Below, piece after piece: positions 1 through 7,051 of a stretch of 10,875 nucleotides of DNA. Where the stretch lies: positions 1-10,875 of the forward strand of contig JABGUA010000193.1 in assembly GCA_018646825.1 (NCBI GenBank). Direction: 5' to 3'. This stretch comes from Piscirickettsiaceae bacterium. GTDB taxonomy: Bacteria; Pseudomonadota; Gammaproteobacteria; Nitrosococcales; Methylophagaceae. Under the pieces are notes generated by a model. It had not been told where the DNA came from, ran no database searches, and saw only the letters and a list, made by a program, of their open reading frames with translations. The first letter of the stretch is position 1. The number at the start of each line of letters is the position of its first letter. The position numbers and the translations under genes were made by a program.

Positions 1-2
1 CA

Positions 3-383
3 CCAGAATTTTGTTTGGCGATTTCTTATAACCCTGGTTACCAAAGCGCTGTGAAAGACTTAAAACCAAGTACTAGACAACGCTTTATCTCTATCGATTT
101 TAGTTATCCTGCTGCAGATGTTGAAGCTAAAATCGTTAATCAAGAGGCGGGGCTAGATATTGCTATTTGTGAGCGGTTAGTGAAGTTAGCTGAAATGACA
201 AGAAACTTAGTGGGTAACGGCCTTGATGAAGGTGCGAGTACTCGCCTTCTTGTTCATACAGCGAAATTAATTAACCGTGGTTTCGATCATAAAATGGCTT
301 GTCGCTGTGGAATCGCAGATGTTTTAACGGATGATCCTGAGACAGTGACATTATTACATGAAATGATCGAAACCTTATTCTAG
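3..383 (+). CDS. CbbQ/NorQ-family MoxR-type AAA+ ATPase, C-terminal part (5' end outside window)
   Basis: The reading frame is open to the left edge, so this is the 3' part of a longer gene; the in-frame TTG at 15 is an internal leucine codon, not a start. The visible 126 codons begin just before the sensor-1 segment (SYNPGYQ, whose Asn follows a beta strand), continue through STRQRF, which holds the likely arginine finger, and end in a CbbQ_C-type helical domain with the GASTRLL sensor-2-like motif and the ACRCGIADVLTDDPET tail. In this family the ATPase works with a von Willebrand-A partner (CbbO or NorD) to remodel or activate an enzyme such as Rubisco or nitric oxide reductase. Neither partner nor target is visible here, so CbbQ, NorQ or another MoxR subtype cannot be told apart. 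The stop codon overlaps that of the opposite-strand response regulator within CTAG at 380-383. The family call is firm; the substrate is unknown. Confidence 0.85.
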   Translation, partial: PEFCLAISYNPGYQSAVKDLKPSTRQRFISIDFSYPAADVEAKIVNQEAGLDIAICERLVKLAEMTRNLVGNGLDEGASTRLLVHTAKLINRGFDHKMACRCGIADVLTDDPETVTLLHEMIETLF

Positions 384-994
384 AGCTTGATGTTTTCGTA
401 GTCAGCGGCAATGGCTATTTTTAAAACATCAGATAAGGATTTTGCCTCTAATTTATCCATCACATGGACGCGATGGAGCTCGACAGTACGGATACTAATT
501 CCCATATTGTAGGCAATCTGTTTGTTACGCAGACCTTCAACAAGACCTTGCAAAACTTCATGCTCACGCGGTGTCAGTTTAGAGACGATTTCTTTGGCGC
601 GAGAACTGAAAACATCGAGCTGTCTTTGGTTTTGCTTTTCTTGTAAACAGTGTCTGATGCGATCAATTAATTGTGTTGAGTCGAAGGGCTTTTCGAAAAA
701 ATCGGCGGCGCCGAGTTTAATGGCTTTAACTGCTGTATTTACATCGCCATGGCCAGTAATACAAATAATAGGTAATGTAACGCCACGTCGGTTTAGTTCT
801 TGTATTACCTCAATTCCTGACATACCAGGCATCCATAAATCGAGAATAACCAGCCCTTGAGGTAAATCATTAACTTGTTCTAGAAATGCAGCTGGAGTGG
901 CAAATTGTTCAGTATTAAAATCTTCTGCACGTAACAGCATACTAAGCGAATCTCTTAATGCTGCTTCATCGTCGACAATGTATATATTATCCAT
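380..994 (-). CDS. FixJ/NarL-type response regulator (receiver + LuxR-type HTH)
   Basis: This 204-residue protein is a standard-length FixJ-class transcription regulator. The receiver domain covers about residues 3-118: acidic pair D8/D9, phosphoacceptor D52 in VILDLWMPGMSG, switch threonine T80 in CITGHGD, and K102 in the EKPF motif. A linker of about 20 residues leads to a LuxR/GerE helix-turn-helix at about 138-196 (LTPREHEVL, then NKQIAYNMGISIRTVELHR). All phosphotransfer residues are present, so it should be activated by the histidine kinase encoded 8 nt upstream in the same transcript. It is the last gene of the dehydrogenase-kinase-regulator unit. Its target promoters are not known; the divergent region at 4098-4484, with two palindromes, is the obvious candidate. 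Its stop shares CTAG with the CbbQ-like gene on the other strand. Confidence 0.93.
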   Translation of the reverse strand: MDNIYIVDDEAALRDSLSMLLRAEDFNTEQFATPAAFLEQVNDLPQGLVILDLWMPGMSGIEVIQELNRRGVTLPIICITGHGDVNTAVKAIKLGAADFFEKPFDSTQLIDRIRHCLQEKQNQRQLDVFSSRAKEIVSKLTPREHEVLQGLVEGLRNKQIAYNMGISIRTVELHRVHVMDKLEAKSLSDVLKIAIAADYENIKL

Positions 995-1002
995 GGTATA
1001 GC

Positions 1003-2937
1003 CTAGTTTTCCGGGTTGCCAGGAAGGGTAAAGCGAAAGGTTGTGCCATTATCTTCATTTGCAAGCACCTCTAGTTCGCCATTATGTGAGTCAATAATAG
1101 AACGGATAATGGCTAAGCCCATTCCCATTCCTTCTGGCTTTGTTGTATAAAATGGCTCGAAAATTTTACTTGATTCATAGTCAGTAATACCCGGACCACT
1201 GTCTTTAACAGAAACAAAGACGCCTGAATCCTGACACACATCTGTTTCAATAGTCAAACGGCGTGATTTCTGGTCAAGGACCTGCATGGCTTCCATTGCA
1301 TTTTTAACTAAGTTCACAATAACTTGTTCAATCAAGATTTGATCGGCCTTGATAAGTGGCAATTCCTCAGCTAAATTCAAACTTAGATTAGGTTTATTTT
1401 CTCTAATTTCAATTTGTAAGAAGCGAATGGCATTTTGAACTAAATCATTAATAGCAACGACTTTACGAGAACTGTCTTTTTTAACAAAATTTCTTAACTC
1501 ATGCATAATCGCTTGAGCTCGGATAGCTTGGGTCGATATATTTTGAAAGGCGGTATAGAGCTCCTTAGTGTCAGCGCGATCTTTCTCAATCAGACGAACA
1601 CATGCACTGCTATAAGCGCCGATTGAAGCGAGTGGCTGAGAAATCTCATGAGCCAACTGGGTACTCATTTCACCGATGGTGATAATCCGTGAGGCATGAG
1701 CAGCTTCTAACATATGCTTTAACTTACCCTCTTCTTCATTTTTCGATTGCGTAATATCAGCAGTGAGCAAAAAGAACCCAATGACCTTGCCAGACTCTGA
1801 GAAATTGGGCACATAAGAACTACGAATATAAACATCACCGCGGTAGGGGTAGTTGAGTTTTTCTTCGAAAGTGATTATTTTGCCAGACATCACTTCTTTA
1901 ATATAAGGAGTGATAACCGAATATGGTCGCTCACCGATGACTTGCCAGATCTTTTTACCTTTGATTTCATGACGAGAGAACCCAAACCATTTTTCGAAAG
2001 CCTTGTTATTGAACTGGTAAGCCAGATCTGCATCAACATAGGCAATTAACTCAGGAATTGCATCGATAACTAAACGAAGTTGTTGTTCGCTGGCTTGCAG
2101 TGCTTTCTCTGCTTTTTTCCGTTTTATTTCTTCCAGCACTTTATCGGTTACTTCTTGCAAAATAGCGGTTAGGATTGGTTCAGCCGTGTTAATGGCTAAG
2201 AGTGAGATGCTGATTTCTATATAGCATTTTAATTCTAGAGAATTAAGGGAGATGACGATAGAGTGATTTTTTTCATCACCAACCAACGCATTGTGGGTTA
2301 AGTTTTGAATGTTTTCGGTATCGTTGCTAGAGAAGAGAGTATGTAACTCAGTATTGACTAGAGCGCGTTCACTGCGGCCCAATAAGCTTTGTGCACTTCG
2401 ATTCAAGTTTAGAATTCGCCCATGAGAGTCAAGGTTGAGAATGCCAATTGGAATCCGATCTAATAATTTATCAAGATAATTAGCAACCAAAGGACGTGTG
2501 GGTGCGATCGACGTTCTTTCTTTTTCAACAACCTCAATGGCCGACCGGTAAAGCCGTTGTTTTTCGACATTGTCGACCAGCGTTTGTAGCTTTTTTTGCA
2601 AGCTTGCATGGCTTTTATATTCAAAAGAAGTGACGTCGGAGTTTAAAAAAGGTGAGAACTGAATGGCTTTTTGCAGGATATTTTGTCGCCCCCCTTTACA
2701 AAGAATGACGATTTTAATATCTCGGCGCAAAACTAAGATATGTTCTGCTGTCCTAATGGGATCTTCAACATTAAGTCCTAGAACAATAATGTCGGGTTTA
2801 CCAAAGCTTTGTTCTAAAACTTTATAGAGGTTTTTAGGGAGATCGTTGTGCTCTAAAAAAACACCAGCACTGAGATTGGTATTAAGATAAGTAAGGAGAT
2901 CTTCGCCAGTAGAAAGTAATGATATTCTGCTACTCAT
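1003..2937 (-). CDS. PAS-PAS sensor histidine kinase with N-terminal pseudo-receiver-like region
   Basis: A 644-residue, apparently soluble kinase with no membrane segment. Residues about 3-125 resemble a receiver fold (KPDIIVLGLNVEDP), but the usual phosphoacceptor Asp is replaced by Gly near position 54, so this looks like a pseudo-receiver. Two PAS domains follow (about 152-262 and 278-398), then a FixL-like dimerisation/phosphoacceptor helix with H430 in AHEISQPLASIG. The ATPase domain has an N box (N546 in VNLVKNAMEAM), a G1 box (DSGPGI at 579), an F box (EPFYTTKPEG) and a G2 box (GMGMGLAI). All residues needed for autophosphorylation are present. The ATG start overlaps the stop of the upstream dehydrogenase-like gene as ATGA, which implies translational coupling; the regulator gene follows after 8 nt. 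I see no specific evidence of a haem or flavin in the PAS domains, so the signal is unknown. Confidence 0.92.
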   Translation of the reverse strand: MSSRISLLSTGEDLLTYLNTNLSAGVFLEHNDLPKNLYKVLEQSFGKPDIIVLGLNVEDPIRTAEHILVLRRDIKIVILCKGGRQNILQKAIQFSPFLNSDVTSFEYKSHASLQKKLQTLVDNVEKQRLYRSAIEVVEKERTSIAPTRPLVANYLDKLLDRIPIGILNLDSHGRILNLNRSAQSLLGRSERALVNTELHTLFSSNDTENIQNLTHNALVGDEKNHSIVISLNSLELKCYIEISISLLAINTAEPILTAILQEVTDKVLEEIKRKKAEKALQASEQQLRLVIDAIPELIAYVDADLAYQFNNKAFEKWFGFSRHEIKGKKIWQVIGERPYSVITPYIKEVMSGKIITFEEKLNYPYRGDVYIRSSYVPNFSESGKVIGFFLLTADITQSKNEEEGKLKHMLEAAHASRIITIGEMSTQLAHEISQPLASIGAYSSACVRLIEKDRADTKELYTAFQNISTQAIRAQAIMHELRNFVKKDSSRKVVAINDLVQNAIRFLQIEIRENKPNLSLNLAEELPLIKADQILIEQVIVNLVKNAMEAMQVLDQKSRRLTIETDVCQDSGVFVSVKDSGPGITDYESSKIFEPFYTTKPEGMGMGLAIIRSIIDSHNGELEVLANEDNGTTFRFTLPGNPEN

Positions 2938-4097
2938 GTATCTGCTAATAGTGGCTGCTCAAGTATAGAGCGACCGGTCCAAACCCTTAATATATCTGCT
3001 GTTGGTGTCATAACATGCGCTGCGCGAGCATCTCTTAATAAAAGGTCTAATATTGACTTTTCTTGGTAGGCATAGCCACCGCAGAGCGTGATAGCCTCAT
3101 TGACGATTTCGATAGTGGCATCAGCGACTTCAGCCTTGGCTGCAAATAAGTCAATTAACGCGTTATCTTGATCCATATCGTAACATTCTGTCGCATAATA
3201 AACCAATGCACGTGAGCGAGCATATTTAGCCCATAAAGCGCCAAGTTGGTATTGAATGACTGACGATGAAGCCAAAGCTCGACCATTAAATGAGAACTCA
3301 CGGTTTTTGATATGGTGCGTTACCTCATTAATTGCAGCCCGAGCAATACCTAAATAACTCCCCGCCATCGCGGTTAAAAAATAAGGCGTAATAACGTTAA
3401 AAACATACCAAATTTGATCGCCAAATTGGCCCAAAATATTTTTATCTGGAATTTTGACACTATCGAGAAATAAGTCTCGGCTACTGTCTCCTCTTAGGCC
3501 AATGCCTTTCCATCGCTCACCCCATTGAATACCTGCTGCATCGGCATTAATCATAAAGCAGTTAAATTGTTCTCCAGGAGTATGAGATCCTTCAGCAACT
3601 GCTGAGATAATATATGAATCGGCTTTGCCGCCATTGAGGACAAAAGACTTAGCACCGTTGATATTGTATTCAGACTCAGAGTGATATTGCATTCGCGTTT
3701 GCGGCAAATAAAACTGCGAGCCCGAGCCAGTCTCATTGAGTGCAATACTAGTCAGGTGCCGTCCTTCGCATATAGGAGTTAGGTACTTTTCTTGCTGATA
3801 ATCGGTCGCTTTTGAGGCAATAACGGCACTGCCAACGGCATGCATCCCATAACAGATAGCCGTACTTGTACAGCTTTGACCTATAATTTCACATACTTTT
3901 GCCAATGTCTTAGTGCCTTGGCCAAGGCCGCCATATTCGACAGGTACAGTGAGGCCGCCAAGTCCTTCTTTTTGAAAGCTACGAAGACTACGCTCAGGCC
4001 AGCGGGCAAGGCGATCAGTTGCTTCGGCATCTTCAGCAACGACTGTACTACTGATATTTTGAACCGTTTCAAGAATTTTAGATTCGTCAGTGTACAT
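2934..4097 (-). CDS. Acyl-CoA dehydrogenase-family flavoprotein, lacking the usual catalytic Glu
   Basis: The 387-residue product has the full acyl-CoA dehydrogenase layout: an N-terminal helical domain (about 1-110, with the VPVEYGGLG motif at 51), a middle beta domain (LTSIALNETGSGS near 115-127, then NGAKSFVLNGG and the GLRGDSSRDLF segment near 200), and a C-terminal helical domain ending TLCGGYAYQEKSIL...LLRDARAAHVMTPTADIL. FAD binding is likely. The position that carries the catalytic Glu in medium- and short-chain enzymes (YEGT) reads MTPT here, with T364 aligned to Glu. The alternative site used by isovaleryl/long-chain enzymes (near YFLTAMAGSYLG) also shows no Glu. It may therefore be a divergent dehydrogenase, an oxidase- or monooxygenase-like relative, or a ligand-binding protein. 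A strong GAGGAG ribosome site lies 7 nt upstream of the ATG. It is the first gene of the unit with the kinase and regulator, which suggests that its substrate, or its own state, is linked to their signal. Confidence 0.88.
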   Translation of the reverse strand: MYTDESKILETVQNISSTVVAEDAEATDRLARWPERSLRSFQKEGLGGLTVPVEYGGLGQGTKTLAKVCEIIGQSCTSTAICYGMHAVGSAVIASKATDYQQEKYLTPICEGRHLTSIALNETGSGSQFYLPQTRMQYHSESEYNINGAKSFVLNGGKADSYIISAVAEGSHTPGEQFNCFMINADAAGIQWGERWKGIGLRGDSSRDLFLDSVKIPDKNILGQFGDQIWYVFNVITPYFLTAMAGSYLGIARAAINEVTHHIKNREFSFNGRALASSSVIQYQLGALWAKYARSRALVYYATECYDMDQDNALIDLFAAKAEVADATIEIVNEAITLCGGYAYQEKSILDLLLRDARAAHVMTPTADILRVWTGRSILEQPLLADT

Positions 4098-4180
4098 AGA
4101 CTATCTCCTCAACTATATATGTGATGCACCGAGCCTCCATAGCAAGCGTGCAGTTTTACTACAGGGAAAGACATTAATGT

Positions 4181-4196
4181 AAGTAGGCGCTTACTT
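4181..4196. promoter_or_regulatory. Imperfect 16-bp palindrome, candidate operator
   Basis: AAGTAGGCGCTTACTT matches its own reverse complement at 14 of 16 positions. It lies 84 nt upstream of the dehydrogenase-like start. The octamer AGTAAGCG, read from its minus strand, recurs about 95 bp away at 4285-4292. This is the kind of dyad a dimeric FixJ-type regulator could bind; the binding protein is inferred, not shown. Confidence 0.35.
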
Positions 4197-4304
4197 TTCG
4201 CAAAACATTGGTATAGCGATAAAGTTGATAGAAAACAACAATAAAATCTTTTACCTTTAATGACCCGAATTAAAGCACTATTACAGTAAGCGAAAGGGTT
4301 AAAA

Positions 4305-4391
4305 ATGCGAAGTCGTACTTTTACGTATGAACTTAATTTAGGACTGGATGGTCAAATTAAAACATATTATAGTACTATAAGATTAAATTAA
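4305..4391 (+). CDS. Possible small ORF, 28 codons, function unknown
   Basis: ATG at 4305 opens a 28-codon frame that ends with TAA at 4389-4391. AAAGGG sits 6 nt upstream of the ATG, a reasonable ribosome binding site. The peptide starts MRSRTFTYELNLGL and ends TYYSTIRLN, with no signal peptide or membrane segment. The short length and AT-rich setting mean it may be chance. The perfect palindrome at 4367-4380 lies within it, and the MBL-fold gene promoter begins 26 nt after it. It lacks the Glu-x3-Tyr core of a PQQ precursor peptide, so I do not call it PqqA. Confidence 0.2.
   Translation: MRSRTFTYELNLGLDGQIKTYYSTIRLN
4367..4380. promoter_or_regulatory. Perfect 14-bp palindrome, candidate operator
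   Basis: TTATAGTACTATAA is a perfect inverted repeat. It sits 37 bp upstream of the -35 box of the likely MBL-fold gene promoter, a usual place for an activator site. AGTACT(G)AT recurs inside that promoter's spacer. It could instead be chance in AT-rich DNA. Confidence 0.35.
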
Positions 4392-4416
4392 AACCGGCAA
4401 AAACTAAGTGCCCGTT

Positions 4417-4444
4417 TTGAGTACTGATAGACATGGAATATGAT
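4417..4444 (+). promoter_or_regulatory. Sigma70-type promoter of the MBL-fold gene
   Basis: TTGAGT at 4417-4422 and TATGAT at 4439-4444 are separated by 16 nt. The start of transcription would fall near 4451, giving a leader of about 34 nt that contains the AGAAGGAT ribosome site before the ATG at 4485. Confidence 0.5.
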
Positions 4445-4484
4445 GTCCCTTATTAGTTTATTTTGATAGAAGGATTTCCGGCAT

Positions 4485-5435
4485 ATGAGATCATTAGTCC
4501 TCTTTACATTGTTATGGTCATTCAGTGTTAATAGCCTTGCTGACACAGATGCAGATAGATATCCAGAGTCTGAATTATACTCAAAACCGGTTGAAGTCGT
4601 GCCGGGTGTCTGGAGTTCAATCGGCGCGACGCAGCCACCGACCTATGAAAATGCAGGTCATAATAATAATTTGAGCTTCGTGATCAGTAATGACGGTGTA
4701 CTGGTTGTTAATGCGGGTGCCTCGTATTTATTAGCACAGGCATTACACCAAGAAATTAATAAAATTACAGATCAGCCGGTTCGTTATGTTGTGCTCGAAA
4801 ATGGCCAAGGTCATGCAATGTTAGGGAGCAACTATTGGCGGAAACAAGGTGCGAAGATTATCGCCCATGATGATGCCATTGCAGAAATAGAAAAGCATGG
4901 TGTCGATGAGTTAGACGGGATGAAGGGTTATAACAAGGAACGGGGATTAGATACCACCATTGTTATGCCAGACATGAGTTTTTCAGAGCGGGCAACGCTC
5001 CAGTTGGGAGACATTCCGGTTGAGTTAATTTATTTTGGGCCGGCACATTCGGCTGGCGACATTTCAGTGTATCTACCAAAACAAGATGTGATCATTGCTG
5101 GTGATATGGCTTTTCATCAGCGTATGTTGCCAGTCTTTCCTGAGACCGAAACACTTAAGTGGGTCGAGACCTTCGATTTGTTTGTGGCAACGGGGGCAAA
5201 GCATGTTATTCCTGGACATGGAGAACCAACGGATATGGCGACTGTGACGCTTGAGACAAAAGGATACCTACTCTACCTACAGGATGAGGCAAGGAAACTG
5301 TTAGATGACGATCTGGGCTTGGATGAAGCTTACCAAATTGATCAATCTGCCTATCGCCACTTAGACACCTTTGAAGAATTAGCGACAAAGAACGCCGGTC
5401 GCATTTTCCAAGAGCTTGAGATGAACAGTTTCTAG
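4485..5435 (+). CDS. Exported metallo-beta-lactamase-fold protein (SoxH/quinoprotein-associated type) with degenerate zinc motif
   Basis: The 316-residue protein starts with a signal peptide of about 19 residues (RSLVLFTLLWSFSVNSLA, cleavage before D20), so it is probably periplasmic. The MBL fold is clear: LSFVISNDGVLVVNAGAS (63-80), GPAHSAGDISVYLP (185-198), IIAGDMAFH (203-211) and VIPGHGEP (241-248). The normal HxHxDH motif reads ENGQGH at 105-110, leaving only H110 of the four ligands in it, while H188, D207 and H245 of the later motifs remain. The usual Asp before the glycine of the first motif is Asn76. Such NGQ-type variants occur, as I recall, among SoxH-like or quinoprotein-linked hydrolases of sulfur oxidisers and methylotrophs, so this may be a subfamily trait rather than decay. 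Substrate is unknown. The ATG has AGAAGGAT upstream. It is transcribed away from the dehydrogenase-kinase-regulator unit and ends 9 nt before the convergent murJ stop. Confidence 0.85.
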   Translation: MRSLVLFTLLWSFSVNSLADTDADRYPESELYSKPVEVVPGVWSSIGATQPPTYENAGHNNNLSFVISNDGVLVVNAGASYLLAQALHQEINKITDQPVRYVVLENGQGHAMLGSNYWRKQGAKIIAHDDAIAEIEKHGVDELDGMKGYNKERGLDTTIVMPDMSFSERATLQLGDIPVELIYFGPAHSAGDISVYLPKQDVIIAGDMAFHQRMLPVFPETETLKWVETFDLFVATGAKHVIPGHGEPTDMATVTLETKGYLLYLQDEARKLLDDDLGLDEAYQIDQSAYRHLDTFEELATKNAGRIFQELEMNSF

Positions 5436-5444
5436 TTTATTATT

Positions 5445-6992
5445 TTAATTTGTCGCTGCTAAGGGCTTTAGTAATTGCCGGATACGAATACCGGCGATAT
5501 GAAGGAGTATAAAGTAGACGGTAGCTGCTGCTGCAATTAATCCAAGCAATTGTCCACTGCGTTGTGTGCCAGAGCTGGCTAACCATTCTGCTTGCGAAGG
5601 GTTAAGCCAAAAGAGCATCAGCACTAAGCCAAGATTAGGCAGTAAGAGTTGTAGCGTGAAGCGACCCCAGCCTGAACGAGGGTTATACACCCCCTCTTTT
5701 CGTAAACCCCGATAGAGCAACCCAGCATTTAAAGCGGCGGATAAAGCTGTTGCGAGAGCCAAGCCGACGTGGGCAAACTGTAGCATCAAGATTATATTTA
5801 ACACCATATTGACGACCATCGCGATAATACCAATTTTAACCGGTGTCTTGGTGTCTTGTCGGGCGTAATAGCCTGATGCGAGGACCTTGATAAAAATAAA
5901 GGGCAATAAACCTAAGCCATAAGCCATTAAGCTCAAAGAGGCTTGGTAAGCATGCTCGGCTGTGAAGGCACCGTACTGGAATAAGGTAAGTAGTAATGGT
6001 TCAGCAAGGTAAATTAACCCGATAGCAGCCGGAGTCGCAATAATAAAGACCCAGCGCAATGCCCAGTCGATTGTATTTGAAAATGCTATGGTCGATGCAG
6101 CTGCATGCTTTTTAGATAGGCTGGGTAAGATGACAGTAGCGAGAGCGATGCCAAATACACCCAGGGGAAACTCAACTAGCCGGTCAGAATAATATAGCCA
6201 CGAAATACTACCAGTGACTAGAAAAGAAGCTAATAAGGTATCAAGTAATAAATTGATTTGTGAAACAGAAACACCAAACATGGCCGGTATCATCAGCTTG
6301 AATATTTTCTTTACACCGCTATTTTTCAGGTTCCATTTTGGTTTGGGTAATTGATTAATACCCATCAGGAAAGGTATTTGGAAAAGTAGCTGGACGATAC
6401 CACCAATAAAGACGCCCCATGCTAAAGCGGTCACTGGTTGTTCAAAATAAGGAGAGAGCCAAATAGCGGAAGCAATTAAAGCAATATTTAAAAATACCGG
6501 GGTGAAAGCAGGTACAGCAAACTTACCAAAACTGTTGAGGATTGAGCCAGATAACGCCGTTAATGAAATAAAGAACAAATAGGGAAAAGTGATTTTTAAC
6601 AGATCACCCGCCAAAGTTAATTTTTCAGGTTGGTCAATAAAGCCTGGTGCAAAGAGCATAATAATGACAGGGGCAGCAATAACTCCTATTGCTGTAATAA
6701 TGAACAAAATCCCGGCCAAAGTACCGCTAGTGGATGCGATCAGGGCTTTTAGGTCCCCGCCCCCCTTTTCTTTATATTCAGCTAAAACAGGAATAAAGGC
6801 TTGCGAAAATGCGCCCTCAGCAAACAAGCGCCTTAAAAAATTGGGAATCTTAAAAGCAACAAAAAATACGTCAGTGCCTAAGCCTGCACCGAATAGACGT
6901 GCAATCACGATATCTCGAATAAAGCCAAGAATTCGGGATAAAAAAGTCATACTGCTGACGATCGCAGTGGATTTGAATAGCTTTTCACTCAT
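5445..6992 (-). CDS. murJ: Lipid II flippase MurJ (MviN)
   Basis: This 515-residue polytopic membrane protein of the MOP exporter superfamily moves lipid II across the inner membrane for peptidoglycan synthesis. It matches the E. coli protein through most of its length, beginning with the SSMTFLSRILGFIRD segment. The functionally important charged residues known in E. coli MurJ (R18, R24, D39, R270) correspond to R20, R26, D41 and R271 (YYSDRLVEF). FAEGAFSQAFIPVLAEY at about 57-73 and RQDTKTPVKI are family hallmarks. Length and about 14 hydrophobic segments fit the family. An AGGA sits about 10 nt upstream of the ATG. It is not next to rpsT, ribF or ileS, its neighbours in many gammaproteobacteria, and stands alone between two convergent or divergent partners. 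Confidence 0.97.
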   Translation of the reverse strand: MSEKLFKSTAIVSSMTFLSRILGFIRDIVIARLFGAGLGTDVFFVAFKIPNFLRRLFAEGAFSQAFIPVLAEYKEKGGGDLKALIASTSGTLAGILFIITAIGVIAAPVIIMLFAPGFIDQPEKLTLAGDLLKITFPYLFFISLTALSGSILNSFGKFAVPAFTPVFLNIALIASAIWLSPYFEQPVTALAWGVFIGGIVQLLFQIPFLMGINQLPKPKWNLKNSGVKKIFKLMIPAMFGVSVSQINLLLDTLLASFLVTGSISWLYYSDRLVEFPLGVFGIALATVILPSLSKKHAAASTIAFSNTIDWALRWVFIIATPAAIGLIYLAEPLLLTLFQYGAFTAEHAYQASLSLMAYGLGLLPFIFIKVLASGYYARQDTKTPVKIGIIAMVVNMVLNIILMLQFAHVGLALATALSAALNAGLLYRGLRKEGVYNPRSGWGRFTLQLLLPNLGLVLMLFWLNPSQAEWLASSGTQRSGQLLGLIAAAATVYFILLHIAGIRIRQLLKPLAATN

Positions 6993-7051
6993 ACCTGAGT
7001 AATCCTGATAATGTTAGGATCGGGTGTTTAAACAGTGTGGCGAGAACGAAC

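Larger units (their letters stand above)
4098..4484. other. Divergent intergenic control region (387 nt)
   Basis: This AT-rich stretch lies between the leftward dehydrogenase-kinase-regulator unit and the rightward MBL-fold gene. It holds the GAGGAG ribosome site of the leftward unit (4105-4110 on the minus strand), an imperfect 16-bp palindrome (4181-4196), a possible 28-codon ORF (4305-4391), a perfect 14-bp palindrome (4367-4380), a sigma70-type promoter pointing right (4417-4444), and the AGAAGGAT ribosome site of the MBL-fold gene (4468-4474 region). The octamer AGTAAGCG occurs twice: on the minus strand inside the first palindrome and on the plus strand at 4285-4292. I could not identify a single convincing promoter for the leftward unit; TTGTTT-N17-TATACC on the minus strand (about 4209-4237) is a weak candidate. 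Confidence 0.7.

Noticed and set aside
464..860. Two plus-strand ORFs of 60 and 112 codons
   Set aside because: They lie antisense within the clear response regulator gene and show no family features.
3551..4124. ORFs of 63-94 codons on both strands over the dehydrogenase-like gene
   Set aside because: They are other-frame shadows of a well-supported flavoprotein gene.
4098..4200. Sigma54 promoter upstream of the dehydrogenase-like gene
   Set aside because: TGCACG and TTGC occur close together on the minus strand, but the spacing is 1 nt instead of 4.
4305..4391. PQQ precursor peptide PqqA
   Set aside because: The small ORF lacks the Glu-x3-Tyr core of PqqA, and no pqq genes are in the window.
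6589..7002. A 137-codon plus-strand ORF across the start of murJ
   Set aside because: It is antisense to the most conserved part of MurJ, and its lysine- and proline-rich composition is typical of an antisense shadow.
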